From NCBI RefSeq assembly GCF_014648195.1, contig NZ_BMQQ01000009.1, forward strand, positions 130,770 through 194,769: a stretch of 64,000 nucleotides of DNA, read 5' to 3'. The position numbers and the translations under genes were made by a program. Positions 41,239 through 50,772 of this stretch are shown one piece after another. This DNA is from Streptomyces purpureus (GTDB taxonomy: Bacteria; Actinomycetota; Actinomycetes; Streptomycetales; Streptomycetaceae). The notes beneath the pieces are model-generated. The model was not told the origin of the DNA. It searched no databases and saw only the letters and a program-made list of their open reading frames with translations. The first letter of the stretch is position 1. Each line of letters opens with the position of its first letter.

Positions 41239-43316
41239 GCGGGGAGCTCCTGACCCTGGGACTGGATGGCGGTGATGGCGACGGTGTTCACGATGTCGCT
41301 GACGAGCGCGCCGCGTGACAGGTCGTTGACCGGCTTGCGCAGGCCCTGGAGGACCGGTCCGACCGCGACCGCGCCGGCCGAACGCTGCACGGCCTTGTAG
41401 GTGTTGTTGCCGGTGTTGAGGTCCGGGAAGATCAGTACGGTCGCCTGGCCGGCCACCTCGGACTCCGGCAGCTTCGTCGCGGCGACGGACGGCTCGACGG
41501 CCGCGTCGTACTGGATCGGGCCCTCGATCTTGAGGTCGGGGCGGGCCGCGCGCACCAGCTTGGTCGCCGCGCGCACCTTGTCGACGTCCGCGCCGGAGCC
41601 GGAGGTGCCGGTGGAGTACGAGAGCATCGCGATCCGCGGCTCGACGCCGAACCTGGCCGCGGTGGCGGCGGACTGGATGGCGATGTCCGCGAGCTGCTCG
41701 GCGTTCGGGTCCGGGTTGACCGCGCAGTCGCCGTAGACGAGGACCCGGTCGGCCAGGCACATGAAGAAGACGGACGAGACGATCGAGGCTTCCGGCTTCG
41801 TCTTGATGATCTCGAAGGCGGGGCGGATGGTGGCCGCGGTGGAGTGGACCGATCCCGAGACCATGCCGTCGGCCAGACCCTCCTGGACCATCAGGGTGCC
41901 GAAGTAGTTGACGTCCGAGACGACGTCGTACGCCAGCTCCACCGACACGCCCTTGTGGGCGCGCAGCTTGGCGTAGCGCTCGGCGAACTCCTGGCGCAGC
42001 TCGGAGGTCTGCGGGTCGACGATCTGGCTGTCGCCGAGGTCGACGCCGAGGTCGGCGGCCTTCTTGCGGATGACCTCCACGTCGCCGAGCAGGGTCAGGT
42101 CGCAGACCCCGCGGCGGACCAGCACGTCGGCGGCGCGCAGCACCCGCTCCTCGCTGCCCTCGGGCAGGACCACCCGGCGGCGGTTGGCGCGGGCCTGCTC
42201 CAGCAGCTCGTGCTCGAACATCATCGGGGTGACGCGGCCGCTGCGGGCCACCGAGACGCGCCTCAGCAGATCGGCGGTGTCCACATGACGCTCGAACAGT
42301 CCGAGCGCGGTCTCCGCCTTGCGGGGCGTGGCGGCGTTCAACTTGCCTTCGAGGCCGAAGAGTTCGGCGGCGGTCGGGAAGCTGTTGCCGGCCACGGAGA
42401 TGACCGGGGTGCCGGGGGCGAGCCGGGCGGCGAGGGTGAGGATCTCCTCGCTCGGGCGCTCGTTCAGGGTGAGCAGGACGCCGGCGATGGGCGGGGTGCC
42501 GGCCGAGTGCGCGGCCAGCGCGCCGACCACCAGGTCGGCGCGGTCGCCGGGGGTGACGACCATGCAGCCCGGCGTCAGGGCGCCGAGGAAGTTCGGCAGC
42601 ATGGCGCCGCCGAAGACGAAGTCGAGGGCGTCCCGGGCGAGCCCGGAGTCGTCGCCGAGCAGGACCGTGCCGCCGAGCGCGTGGGTGATCTGGGAGACGG
42701 TCGGCGCGGCCAGCGCGGGCTCGTCGGGCAGGACGTAACAGGGGACGGGCAGCCGGGCGGCGAGCCGCTCCGCTATCGCCTCGCGGTCCTCGGCCGCGAC
42801 CCGGTTCACCACCATCGCGAGCACGTCGCAGCCGAGCCCGTCGTAGGCCCGGAAGGCGTTGCGCGCCTCGGCCCGTACGGCATCGGCCGGCTGGCCCTTG
42901 CCGCCGACCACCGGGATCACCGAGGCGCCGAACTCGTTGGCGAGCCGGGCGTTGATCGCCAGCTCATCGGGGAGCTGGGTGGCGGCGAAGTCCGTGCCGA
43001 GGACGAGGACCACCTCGTACTCCCGCGCGACCCGGTGGAAACGGTCGACGAGCCGGGAGACCAGCTCGTCGGTGCCCTTCTCGGCCTGGAGGGCGGACGC
43101 CTCGTGGTAGTCCATGCCGTAGACCGTGGCCGCGTCCTGGGAGAGCCGGTAGCGGGCCCGCAGCAGGTCGAAGAGCCGGTCCGGACCGTCGTGCACGAGC
43201 GGGCGGAACACCCCCACCCGGTCCACCTGGCGGGTCAGGAGCTCCATGACTCCCAGCTCCACGACCTGGCGGCCGTCTCCGCGGTCGATCCCGGTCACGT
43301 ACACGCTGCGCGTCAC
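41235..43316 (-). CDS. pta: Phosphate acetyltransferase
   Basis: This is the long form of phosphotransacetylase, with 693 residues. The N-terminal half contains an AAA-like/DRTGG region (LGTDFAATQLPDELAIN, VVTPGDRADLVVGAL). The C-terminal PTA_PTB catalytic domain runs from about 365 (PMMFEHELLEQARANRRRVVLPEG) to ISTGTSGSGADVDKV-like SYSTGTSGSGAD. GTG 43316 (MTRSVYVTGIDRGDG) is preceded by AGGAGA. Upstream in-frame starts would read through the promoter. It diverges from pfkA through closely packed promoters. Confidence 0.96.
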   Translation of the reverse strand: MTRSVYVTGIDRGDGRQVVELGVMELLTRQVDRVGVFRPLVHDGPDRLFDLLRARYRLSQDAATVYGMDYHEASALQAEKGTDELVSRLVDRFHRVAREYEVVLVLGTDFAATQLPDELAINARLANEFGASVIPVVGGKGQPADAVRAEARNAFRAYDGLGCDVLAMVVNRVAAEDREAIAERLAARLPVPCYVLPDEPALAAPTVSQITHALGGTVLLGDDSGLARDALDFVFGGAMLPNFLGALTPGCMVVTPGDRADLVVGALAAHSAGTPPIAGVLLTLNERPSEEILTLAARLAPGTPVISVAGNSFPTAAELFGLEGKLNAATPRKAETALGLFERHVDTADLLRRVSVARSGRVTPMMFEHELLEQARANRRRVVLPEGSEERVLRAADVLVRRGVCDLTLLGDVEVIRKKAADLGVDLGDSQIVDPQTSELRQEFAERYAKLRAHKGVSVELAYDVVSDVNYFGTLMVQEGLADGMVSGSVHSTAATIRPAFEIIKTKPEASIVSSVFFMCLADRVLVYGDCAVNPDPNAEQLADIAIQSAATAARFGVEPRIAMLSYSTGTSGSGADVDKVRAATKLVRAARPDLKIEGPIQYDAAVEPSVAATKLPESEVAGQATVLIFPDLNTGNNTYKAVQRSAGAVAVGPVLQGLRKPVNDLSRGALVSDIVNTVAITAIQSQGQELPA

Positions 43317-43354
43317 GCCGTCGTCTCCTGTCAAGCGAGTGCGGTGAGAAAACC

Positions 43355-43405
43355 TCGATAGGGTGGGATTGCCCTCTTGACAATACCTCTGCGCATGGTT
43401 AGGGC
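43355..43405. promoter_or_regulatory. Back-to-back pta and pfkA promoters with interlocked -35 boxes
   Basis: Rightward: TTGACA (43377-43382), 17 bp, TAGGGC (43400-43405) for pfkA. Leftward: TTGTCA (43383-43378), 17 bp, TATCGA (43360-43355) for pta, giving a leader of about 30 nt. The two -35 boxes overlap in the 7-bp TTGACAA, so polymerase probably cannot occupy both at once. Confidence 0.55.
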
Positions 43406-43551
43406 GCCCGCCGGACTCATGGCCTGGGGGAACGGCGCGAAAGGCCCGGTGGGGCGGGTGCGCGGAGTATCCGGAAGCGCGTGAGCCCGGTCTCCCATGG
43501 GAGAATCGGAAAAGCTCACACGTACCACTATCGAGCAGGAGACACGGCACG

Positions 43552-44577
43552 ATGCGCATCGGAGTTCTCACCGCAGGCGGCGACTGTCCCGGCCTGAACG
43601 CAGTGATCCGGTCGGTCGTGCATCGGGCGATGACCGGCTACGGCGATGAAGTCATCGGCTTCGAGGACGGATTCAAGGGCCTCCTCGACGGGCATTACCG
43701 GCCCCTCGACCTCAACGCGGTCAGCGGCATCCTCGCCCGAGGCGGCACCATCCTCGGCTCGGCCCGGCTCGAGCGCGCCCGGCTGCGCGAAGCCGCCGAG
43801 AACTGCCAGGAGTTGCAGCAGCGGTACGGCATCGACGCGCTCATCCCGATCGGCGGCGAGGGCACCCTGACCGCCGCCCGGATGCTCTCCGACGCCGGTA
43901 TGCCCGTGGTCGGCGTGCCGAAGACCATCGACAACGACATCTCCTCCACCGACCGCACCTTCGGCTTCGACACCGCCGTCATGGTCGCCACGGAGGCCAT
44001 AGACCGGCTGAAGACGACCGCCGAGTCCCACCAGCGGGTCATGGTAGTCGAGGTGATGGGCCGGCACGCCGGCTGGATCGCCCTGGAGTCCGGGATGGCG
44101 GGCGGCGCCCACGGCATCTGCCTGCCCGAGCGCCCCTTCCAGGTCGACGACCTGGTCAAGATGGTCGAGGAACGCTTCGCCCGCGGCAAGAAGTTCGCGG
44201 TCGTCTGCGTCGCCGAGGGCGCCCACCCGGCCGAGGGCTCGATGGAGTACCAGAAGGGCGAGATCGACCAGTACGGCCACGAGCGCTTCCAGGGCATCGG
44301 CAACCGCCTCGCCGTCGAGCTGGAGCGGCGCCTGGGCAAGGAGGCCCGGCCGGTCATCCTCGGACACGTCCAGCGCGGCGGCACCCCGACCGCCTACGAC
44401 CGGGTGCTCGCCACCCGCTTCGGCTGGCACGCGGTCGAGGCCGCGCACCGCGGAGACTTCGGCCGGATGACGGCCCTGCGCGGCACGGACGTGACCATGG
44501 TCCCGCTCGCCGAGGCCGTGACGCGGCTGAAGACCGTCCCCGAGGACCGGATGTTCGAGGCCGAGTCCGTCTTCTGA
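43552..44577 (+). CDS. pfkA: 6-phosphofructokinase
   Basis: Phosphofructokinase of 341 residues phosphorylates fructose-6-phosphate. It begins MRIGVLTAGGDCPGLNAVIRSVV. The nucleotide site has GGEGTLTAARML: glycine follows Glu where PPi-dependent enzymes have Asp, which favours ATP use. The catalytic PKTIDNDI, substrate-binding EVMGRHAGWIA and C-terminal GHVQRGGTPTAYDR are intact. ATG 43552 has AGGAG upstream. A likely promoter is at 43377-43405 and a terminator at 44654. Confidence 0.96.
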   Translation: MRIGVLTAGGDCPGLNAVIRSVVHRAMTGYGDEVIGFEDGFKGLLDGHYRPLDLNAVSGILARGGTILGSARLERARLREAAENCQELQQRYGIDALIPIGGEGTLTAARMLSDAGMPVVGVPKTIDNDISSTDRTFGFDTAVMVATEAIDRLKTTAESHQRVMVVEVMGRHAGWIALESGMAGGAHGICLPERPFQVDDLVKMVEERFARGKKFAVVCVAEGAHPAEGSMEYQKGEIDQYGHERFQGIGNRLAVELERRLGKEARPVILGHVQRGGTPTAYDRVLATRFGWHAVEAAHRGDFGRMTALRGTDVTMVPLAEAVTRLKTVPEDRMFEAESVF

Positions 44578-44653
44578 CCCACCCGGCCGGCGGCCCCGGC
44601 CGTCCCCGCCTGCGCCGTCCCTGCCTTGTCCGGGACAGGCCGCCCCCGGGCAC

Positions 44654-44702
44654 GCGAACCGAAGGCCCTGATCGCCCCCCGTGGGCGACCAGGGCTGTTC
44701 GC
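44654..44702 (+). terminator. pfkA terminator hairpin
   Basis: GCCCTGATCGCCC (44665-44677 region) pairs with GGGCGACCAGGGC around CCCGT with one mismatch, and outer GCGAAC/GTTCGC can extend it. It lies 77 bp after the pfkA stop. The rest of 44578-44865 shows only a promoter region for the next gene. Confidence 0.7.
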
Positions 44703-44865
44703 TTCCCCCGCGCAACCCGGCAGCCACCGGAATTGCCTCATTCCACTCTTGAGCCGGAGCGCGGGATCAACAAGGCTTACGCCTGTCCCGGACATGTCCC
44801 ACCTCTGTCCGGGCGCGGACGACGGCCGTCGGGAGGGGGAACGTGGCACCCAGGGGAGGGCGCGC

Positions 44866-45864
44866 ATGACCGATGGGGAAAGGGCCCTCGATCCTCGCGA
44901 GGCACGCAGTCCCGCCGAATTCATCGCCCAGCTGTCCGCGCTCAAGGAGTGGTCCGGACTGACCTACCGGGAGCTGACGGCGCGCGCCGAGGCCGTCGGG
45001 GACGTGCTGCCCCGCTCGACCGTGGCGAACATGCTGGCCCGTACGACCGTCCCGCGCGAGGAGCTGCTCACCGCGTTCGTCCGGGCCTGCGGCGCCGGGC
45101 CCGCCGCGGTCGAGAGCTGGCTGGCGGTCCGCAAGGAGCTGGCGGTACGGGGACGCGTCGAGTCCCTGGAGGCCGAAGGGGAGGGTGACGAAGTGGACCG
45201 GCCCGCGGACGCGTGGCCGGAGGACGATCCCCGCGACACCGCCCCGCGCCCCGCCGCGGCCGCCGCGCCGCCCCCGGCCGGCCGCTCCCGGATGCCCCGA
45301 CTCCTGGTCGCCGTGGTGGCCTTCACCGCCCTGGTCGTCGCGGTCATCAGCGTCGTCGCGCTGGTACGGGACGGGGGCGGTGCGGGAGGCCCCGGCGGGC
45401 CGAAGCCGCTGTCGGCGCCCGCGCCGGGGCCGGTGAAGATACGGGCGCTCCACTCCGGGCTGTGCCTGAACGAGCGCCCCAAGAAGGACGACGGTCAGGT
45501 CTACCAGGTGGAGTGCGCGGACGCGACGGTCCCGCTGTACGAACTCGAACGGATCGGCGGCGACCGATGGAGGATCGTTTCGCTGCATCCGGACTACGGA
45601 CCCGGCTGTTCCGGGATCCCGGCGGAGGCCCGCCTTGTGGGCGGCCCGCTGCAGGACGGGGTGTGCGGCAAGCGCGGGGCGGCGGAGGCGTTCCGGTTCG
45701 AAGCCTTCGGATCCCCGGCCGTCGGCTACCGGATGCGGCCCACGCACACCGAACTGTGCGTCGGGGTCGTGGGCGCCGCTCAGGCCCGGTGGGCCCGGCT
45801 GGAACAGGCGGAGTGCGCGGCCGACGGGGCGAGGCAGCTGTTCAGCTTCGACCCGAGGACCTGA
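44866..45864 (+). CDS. Membrane-anchored helix-turn-helix protein with Cys-rich exterior domain
   Basis: This protein has 332 residues. An N-terminal XRE-like HTH (SALKEWSGLTYRELTARAEAVGDVLPRSTVANMLARTTVP, about 23-65) is followed by an acidic/Pro linker, one transmembrane segment at about 145-168, and an extracytoplasmic domain (about 190-332). The outer domain has six spaced cysteines in LHSGLCLNE, QVECADA, GPGCSG, GVCGKRG, ELCVGV and QAECAADG. The repeated hydrophobic-x-x-Cys pattern resembles a ricin-type beta-trefoil, which is uncertain. ATG 44866 has GGGGAGGG upstream. It may pass an outside signal to DNA, or the HTH may only be structural. Confidence 0.82.
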   Translation: MTDGERALDPREARSPAEFIAQLSALKEWSGLTYRELTARAEAVGDVLPRSTVANMLARTTVPREELLTAFVRACGAGPAAVESWLAVRKELAVRGRVESLEAEGEGDEVDRPADAWPEDDPRDTAPRPAAAAAPPPAGRSRMPRLLVAVVAFTALVVAVISVVALVRDGGGAGGPGGPKPLSAPAPGPVKIRALHSGLCLNERPKKDDGQVYQVECADATVPLYELERIGGDRWRIVSLHPDYGPGCSGIPAEARLVGGPLQDGVCGKRGAAEAFRFEAFGSPAVGYRMRPTHTELCVGVVGAAQARWARLEQAECAADGARQLFSFDPRT

Positions 45865-45961
45865 GGGTGCGGGAGGCGGAAACCCGGACGGGAGCGCGGC
45901 GGCGACTCGGCTGCGACCTGCGGACCTATGGGTGTGAGATCCCCGGGGGCGCGGGAGCGGC

Positions 45962-46630
45962 TCAGCCGCCGGCCAGCTCCCAGAAGTGGTCGGATATCCG
46001 GTCCAGGAACTCCCGGCCCGACTCGCCGCTGCCCCCCGACGCGCCCCAGCTGCTGGTCGCCGCCATCCGGGCGTGGTACTCGCCGTGCAACTGCTGGAGC
46101 ACCCGCTCCAGAGCGGCCCGGTCCAGCGCGACCAGCTTCGCGACCGGCTTCACATACGCCTGCCAGCGGGTCGTCGCCGCGTCCTTCAGCACCTCGGCCA
46201 GCTCCGCCGCCCGGCCCGTCGCCGCCACCAGCGCGCGCGGGGTGAGGCCGAGGGCCTCGGCGAGCGCCCCGGTCTGGCGCTCGTTGCCCTTCCAGCGGTT
46301 GGACTCCTCCATGCGCCGGTACGCGCCCGCGTCCAGCCCCACCCGCCGGGCCAGATCCTCGGGCGGGATGCCCCGCGCCATCCGGTGCTCCTTGAGCGTG
46401 GTGGCGGCGGCGAGCAGCTCGGCGGGGGCGCACCACAGGACGCCGGCGAGCGCGGTGAGCTCGCGGGCGGTGGGCGGGAGGTGCCCGCGTTCCCAGGCGA
46501 TGACGGTGTCCGGGGTGACCATGAGCCCGTACTGCGCCCGCAGGCCGTAGGCGACATGGCCGGGCGCCATGCCCAGGGCTTCGCGCAGTCGGCGCGCGGC
46601 GGGGGCATTGAAGGGTGGGGAGGATTGCAC
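45962..46630 (-). CDS. XRE-family helix-turn-helix regulator
   Basis: This protein of 222 residues has two HTH-like parts: one at about 10-60 (APAARRLREALGMAPGHVAYGLRAQYGLMVTPDTVIAWERG) and one near 85-120 (GIPPEDLARRVGLDAGAYRRMEESNRWKGNERQ). The C-terminus is helical. I prefer GTG 46630 (MQSSPPFNAPAARR). An in-frame ATG at 46687 would add 19 residues that overlap promoter-like sequence. No ribosome site is clear for either, so the transcript may be leaderless. It stands alone and its target is unknown. Confidence 0.78.
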   Translation of the reverse strand: MQSSPPFNAPAARRLREALGMAPGHVAYGLRAQYGLMVTPDTVIAWERGHLPPTARELTALAGVLWCAPAELLAAATTLKEHRMARGIPPEDLARRVGLDAGAYRRMEESNRWKGNERQTGALAEALGLTPRALVAATGRAAELAEVLKDAATTRWQAYVKPVAKLVALDRAALERVLQQLHGEYHARMAATSSWGASGGSGESGREFLDRISDHFWELAGG

Positions 46631-46799
46631 GCGGCCACGGTAAGACCGATGGTCACCAATGGCTACGGTGTGTTCACCCAACGCCATGGCTCGTAGGAAC
46701 GTCCGAGCATACGTGTAACCCGGGTCCAGGGCAGGGCTCGGTGCACTGTAGCGAACTCATGGGTAACCGGGAAGGGTTGACGCGGATCTCCCGCGAATC

Positions 46800-47474
46800 T
46801 CATCTGGTGGATGGGATCCAGCGGTACTGGAGCTCCGGGCGGCCGATCTGGCCGTACTGCGGGCTGCGCCCGGCGCGGCCCTCGCCGACGAGGTGCTCCA
46901 GATAGCGGCGCGCGGTGATCCGGGAGATCCCGACCGCGGCGCCCGCCTCGCTCGCGGTCACTCCGCCGGGTGCCTCGCGCAGCGTCCGTGTCACGGCCTG
47001 CAGCGTCGGCGCGCTCAGCCCCTTGGGCAGCGCGGCCGGCTGGGGAGCGCGCAGGGCGGCCAGCGCGCGGTCGACCTCCTCCTGCCCGGAGGCCTCACCC
47101 GCGGCGGCGCGGAACTCGGCGTAGCGGGAGAGCCGGTCGCGCAGCGTCGCGAAGGTGAACGGCTTCAGGACGTACTGCACCACCCCGAGCGAGACGCCCT
47201 CGCGCACGATCCCCAGGTCCCGCGCCGAGGTCACCGCGATCACATCGGCCGCGTGCCCGGCGGCGCGCAGCGCCCGCAGCAGCTGGAGGCCATGCCCGTC
47301 GGGCAGATACAGATCCAGCAGGATCAGATCCACCTCGCACCGCTCCAGCGCCCGCACGGCGGCCGCCCGCGAGTGGGCGACCGCGACGACCGTGAAGCCC
47401 TCCACCCGCCCGGCGTACAGCGCGTGCGCGTCGGCGGCGACCGGATCGTCCTCGACCACCAGCACCTTGATCAC
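46800..47474 (-). CDS. CitB/DpiA-type response regulator
   Basis: This response regulator of 224 residues has VVEDDP (7-12), phosphoacceptor Asp54 in LILLDLYLPDG, and Lys about 104 in YVLKPFTF. The C-terminal HTH (APGGVTASEAGAAVGISRITARRYLEHL) is that of CitB/DcuR regulators. GTG 47474 overlaps the kinase stop by 4 bp. With the kinase it probably controls the divergent dctA gene in response to C4-dicarboxylates or citrate. Confidence 0.93.
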   Translation of the reverse strand: MIKVLVVEDDPVAADAHALYAGRVEGFTVVAVAHSRAAAVRALERCEVDLILLDLYLPDGHGLQLLRALRAAGHAADVIAVTSARDLGIVREGVSLGVVQYVLKPFTFATLRDRLSRYAEFRAAAGEASGQEEVDRALAALRAPQPAALPKGLSAPTLQAVTRTLREAPGGVTASEAGAAVGISRITARRYLEHLVGEGRAGRSPQYGQIGRPELQYRWIPSTR

Positions 47475-49159
47475 GCGACCACCTCCGGGGACCGTGCACC
47501 GGAGGGAGCCGGGCAGCGAAGCGGCAGCCGTACGGTGAACTCCGCGCCGCCGTACGGGCCCTGGGCCAGCACGACCGTGCCACCCGCGCGGTGCGCCGCC
47601 TGCCGGACCAGCGCGAGACCGAGGCCCCGGCCGGCGCCCCTGGTCGACCAGCCGCGCTCGAAGACGGCCGCAGAGTCCTCGGCCCGTACGCCCGGCCCGC
47701 TGTCAGCGACCCGCACCAGCAGTTCACCGGCGTCGGCGCGGGCCGTGACGGTCACCCGGGCCCGGAGGAGCGCCGGCGCGTCCGGCTCCGGTTCGCCGTC
47801 CCGCTGCCGCGGCGGGGCGGGCCAGCCGGAGCCCGGGTCGGAGGCGGCCTCGACCGCGTTGTCGATCAGATTGCCCAGGATCGTCACCAGGTCCCGGGGC
47901 GGCAGGGTCGGCGGCAGCAGGCCGTCGTCGATATGGCTGTCGTCGGTCAGGACCAGTTCCACGCCGCGTTCGTTGGCCTGGGCCGCCTTGCCGAGCAGCA
48001 GCGCCGCGAGGACCGGCTCGGCCACCGCGTCGACGACCCGGTCCGTGAGCGCCTGGGCCAGCTCCAGTTCGGCCGTGGCGAACCGGACCGCCTCGTCCGA
48101 GCGGCCCAGCTCGATCAGCGAGACCACCGTGTGCAGCCGGTTGGCCGCCTCGTGGGCCTGCGAGCGCAGCGCCTGCGTGAAGCACCGCTCGGAGTCCAGC
48201 TCGCCCGACAGCGCCTGGAGTTCGGTGTGGTCCCTCAGCGTCACCACGGTGCCCCGGCGCTCCCCGCCGATCACCGGCCGGGTGGAGACCACGAGGACCC
48301 GCTCCGCGGTCAGATGCAGCTCGTCCACGCGGGGCTCGCTGGAGAGCAGCGCTCCCGTCAGCGACGTGGGCAGCCCGAGGTCGGCGACGGACGTTCCCAC
48401 CGCTTCCTCGCCGACCCCCAGGAGATCGCGCGCCCCGTCGTTGATCAGCGCGATCCTGCGCTGCCCGTCCAGCATCACCAGCCCCTCCCGCACCGCGTGC
48501 AGCGCGGCCTCGTGATAGTCGTGCATCCGGCTCAGCTCCGCCGCGTTCATGCCCTTGGTGTGCCGTCGCAGCCGGGCGTTGATGACGTACGTCCCCACCC
48601 CGCCGAGCGCCAGCGCCGCGCCCGCCATCACCAGCAGCGCGGTCACCTGCTCCCGAACCTGCGCGCTGATCCGCTCGATGGTGATGCCCGCGCTGACCAG
48701 CGCGATCACCTCGCCGTCGGCGACGACCGGGGTGACCGTGCGCACGGACGGCCCGAGCACCCCCATATGCGTCTCGGAGAAGGTCCGGCCCGCTACGGCG
48801 GGCTCGATGTGGCCGAGGTACGTACGGCCGATCTCGTCCGGCTCCGGATGGGTCCAGCGGGTGCCGTCGGTCGCCATCACCACCACGAAGGTGACCCCGG
48901 ACTCGCGCCGGAGCGCCTCCGCGTACGGCTGGAGGGTGGCCGTCGGATCGGCGGAGCGGACCGCCTCGGCCACCGAGGGGGCTTTCGCGACCGCGGTCGC
49001 GGTCGCCGTGGACTGCCGCCGTGCGGTCTCCTCGGCCTGCGCGCGGTCCGTCACATACGCGAAGACCGCGCACCCGGCCACGATCGCCGCCACCAGCACG
49101 ACCTGCATCGCGAAGAGCTGGCCGGCCAGGCTTCGCGGCCGCAGGAGGGGTAGGCGCAT
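47471..49159 (-). CDS. CitA/DcuS-type sensor histidine kinase
   Basis: This kinase has 562 residues. TM1 is at about 14-36 and TM2 at about 172-193, enclosing a periplasm-facing PAS/Cache sensor (ESGVTFVVVMATDGTRWTHPEPDEIGRTY and RTFSETHMG) of the CitA/DcuS/DpiB group, which binds carboxylates. A cytoplasmic PAS (GLVMLDGQRRIALINDGAR) and the SpoOB-like phosphoacceptor helix with His336 (RSQAHEAANRLHT) follow, then NLIDNAVEAA and GRGLGLAL. I start at ATG 49159 (MRLPLLRPRSLAGQ). The frame is open 32 codons further. It diverges from dctA by 176 bp. Confidence 0.93.
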   Translation of the reverse strand: MRLPLLRPRSLAGQLFAMQVVLVAAIVAGCAVFAYVTDRAQAEETARRQSTATATAVAKAPSVAEAVRSADPTATLQPYAEALRRESGVTFVVVMATDGTRWTHPEPDEIGRTYLGHIEPAVAGRTFSETHMGVLGPSVRTVTPVVADGEVIALVSAGITIERISAQVREQVTALLVMAGAALALGGVGTYVINARLRRHTKGMNAAELSRMHDYHEAALHAVREGLVMLDGQRRIALINDGARDLLGVGEEAVGTSVADLGLPTSLTGALLSSEPRVDELHLTAERVLVVSTRPVIGGERRGTVVTLRDHTELQALSGELDSERCFTQALRSQAHEAANRLHTVVSLIELGRSDEAVRFATAELELAQALTDRVVDAVAEPVLAALLLGKAAQANERGVELVLTDDSHIDDGLLPPTLPPRDLVTILGNLIDNAVEAASDPGSGWPAPPRQRDGEPEPDAPALLRARVTVTARADAGELLVRVADSGPGVRAEDSAAVFERGWSTRGAGRGLGLALVRQAAHRAGGTVVLAQGPYGGAEFTVRLPLRCPAPSGARSPEVVA

Positions 49160-49335
49160 CTGCTCAGTCTGCCTGTCCGGAAATGTACGGCGGAATTGCC
49201 CAGGGACTGCGTGACGCAATTGTGTTCCGGAATCGTGTGAACGAAAGGAACGCAAGGGTGACCGCCGTCACAGGGGTGATGGATAGTCGCGGGGTCTACG
49301 GGACGTAGACATTTCCCCTGGACGAGGAGGATCCC

Positions 49336-50679
49336 GTGGCCGCACGCCGGGACCGTACCCACTATCTCTATCTGGCCGTCATCGCCGCCGTCATCCTCGG
49401 CATCGGCGTCGGTTTCGTCGCACCCGGCGTGGCCGTCGAGCTCAAGCCGCTCGGCACCGGGTTCGTGAATCTCATCAAAATGATGATCTCGCCGATCATC
49501 TTCTGCACGATCGTGCTCGGCGTGGGGTCGGTCCGCAAGGCCGCCAAGGTCGGCGCGGTCGGCGGCCTGGCACTCGGCTACTTCATGGTGATGTCGACCG
49601 TCGCCCTCGCCATCGGCCTGCTCGTCGGCAACCTCCTGGAGCCCGGCTCCGGTCTCCAGCTGACGAAGGAGGTGGCGGCGGCCGGCGAGAAGCAGGCGTC
49701 CGGCGCCAGCGAGAGCACCACCGACTTCCTCCTTGGGATCATCCCCAAGACGCTGGTCTCCGCCTTCACCGAGGGCGAGGTCCTGCAGACCCTGCTGGTC
49801 GCCCTGCTCGCGGGCTTCGCACTGCAGGCGATGGGCGCGGCCGGTGAGCCGGTCCTGCGCGGCATCGGGCACATCCAGCGGCTGGTCTTCCGCATCCTCG
49901 GCATGATCATGTGGGCGGCCCCGGTGGGCGCGTTCGGCGCCATAGCGGCAGTGGTCGGCGAGACCGGCCTCGACGCGCTGAAGTCGCTCGCCGTCATCAT
50001 GATCGGCTTCTATGTCACCTGCGCGCTCTTCGTCTTCGTCGTCCTCGGCGCCCTGCTCAAGCTGATCGCGGGCATCAACATCTTCACCCTGCTGAAGTAC
50101 CTGGGCCGGGAGTTCCTGCTGATCCTCTCCACCTCCTCCTCGGAGTCCGCGCTGCCCCGGCTGATCGCGAAGATGGAGCACATGGGCGTCAGCAAGCCCG
50201 TCGTCGGCATCACCGTCCCCACCGGCTACTCCTTCAACCTGGACGGCACCGCGATCTACCTGACGATGGCCTCGCTCTTCGTCGCCGAGGCGATGGGCAA
50301 CCCGCTCTCCATCGCCGAGCAGATCTCGCTCCTCGTCTTCATGATCATCGCGTCGAAGGGCGCGGCGGGCGTCACCGGGGCGGGACTGGCCACGCTCGCG
50401 GGTGGCCTCCAGTCGCACCGCCCCGAACTCGTCGACGGCGTCGGCCTGATCGTCGGCATCGACCGCTTCATGAGCGAGGCCCGCGCCCTGACCAACTTCG
50501 CGGGCAACGCGGTGGCGACCGTCCTGGTCGGCACGTGGACCAAGGAGATCGACAAGGCGCGCGCCGCCGACGTCCTGGCCGGCCGGGTGCCGTTCGACGA
50601 GAAGACCCTGGTCGACGACCACGCCCCCGCCCCCTCGGACGTCCCGGAACAGCGCGACGAACTCCCGGCCAGGGTCTGA
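49336..50679 (+). CDS. dctA: C4-dicarboxylate/proton or sodium symporter DctA
   Basis: This carrier of 447 residues from the dicarboxylate/amino acid:cation symporter family imports succinate, fumarate and malate. Key regions are KMMISPIIFCTIVLG, the serine-rich re-entrant loop LILSTSSSESALPR, PTGYSFNLDGTAIYLT and GIDRFMSEARALTNFAGN, all matching DctA. GTG 49336 has GAGGAGG 7 bp upstream. The CitA-type two-component system next to it, in the opposite direction, is the probable regulator. Confidence 0.94.
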   Translation: MAARRDRTHYLYLAVIAAVILGIGVGFVAPGVAVELKPLGTGFVNLIKMMISPIIFCTIVLGVGSVRKAAKVGAVGGLALGYFMVMSTVALAIGLLVGNLLEPGSGLQLTKEVAAAGEKQASGASESTTDFLLGIIPKTLVSAFTEGEVLQTLLVALLAGFALQAMGAAGEPVLRGIGHIQRLVFRILGMIMWAAPVGAFGAIAAVVGETGLDALKSLAVIMIGFYVTCALFVFVVLGALLKLIAGINIFTLLKYLGREFLLILSTSSSESALPRLIAKMEHMGVSKPVVGITVPTGYSFNLDGTAIYLTMASLFVAEAMGNPLSIAEQISLLVFMIIASKGAAGVTGAGLATLAGGLQSHRPELVDGVGLIVGIDRFMSEARALTNFAGNAVATVLVGTWTKEIDKARAADVLAGRVPFDEKTLVDDHAPAPSDVPEQRDELPARV

Positions 50680-50687
50680 CCCGCCGC

Positions 50688-50721
50688 CCCCCGGCCGCCG
50701 AGCCCCTCGCGCGGCCGGGGG
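50688..50721. terminator. Bidirectional hairpin between dctA and aldo-keto reductase gene
   Basis: CCCCCGGCCGC at 50688-50698 pairs perfectly with 50711-50721 around a 12-nt loop, in the 93 bp between convergent stops. Confidence 0.75.
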
Positions 50722-50772
50722 ACCGCCGTCGGGTACGGAATCGCCGCCGACTTCGCCTGAGCCCGTACGCCG

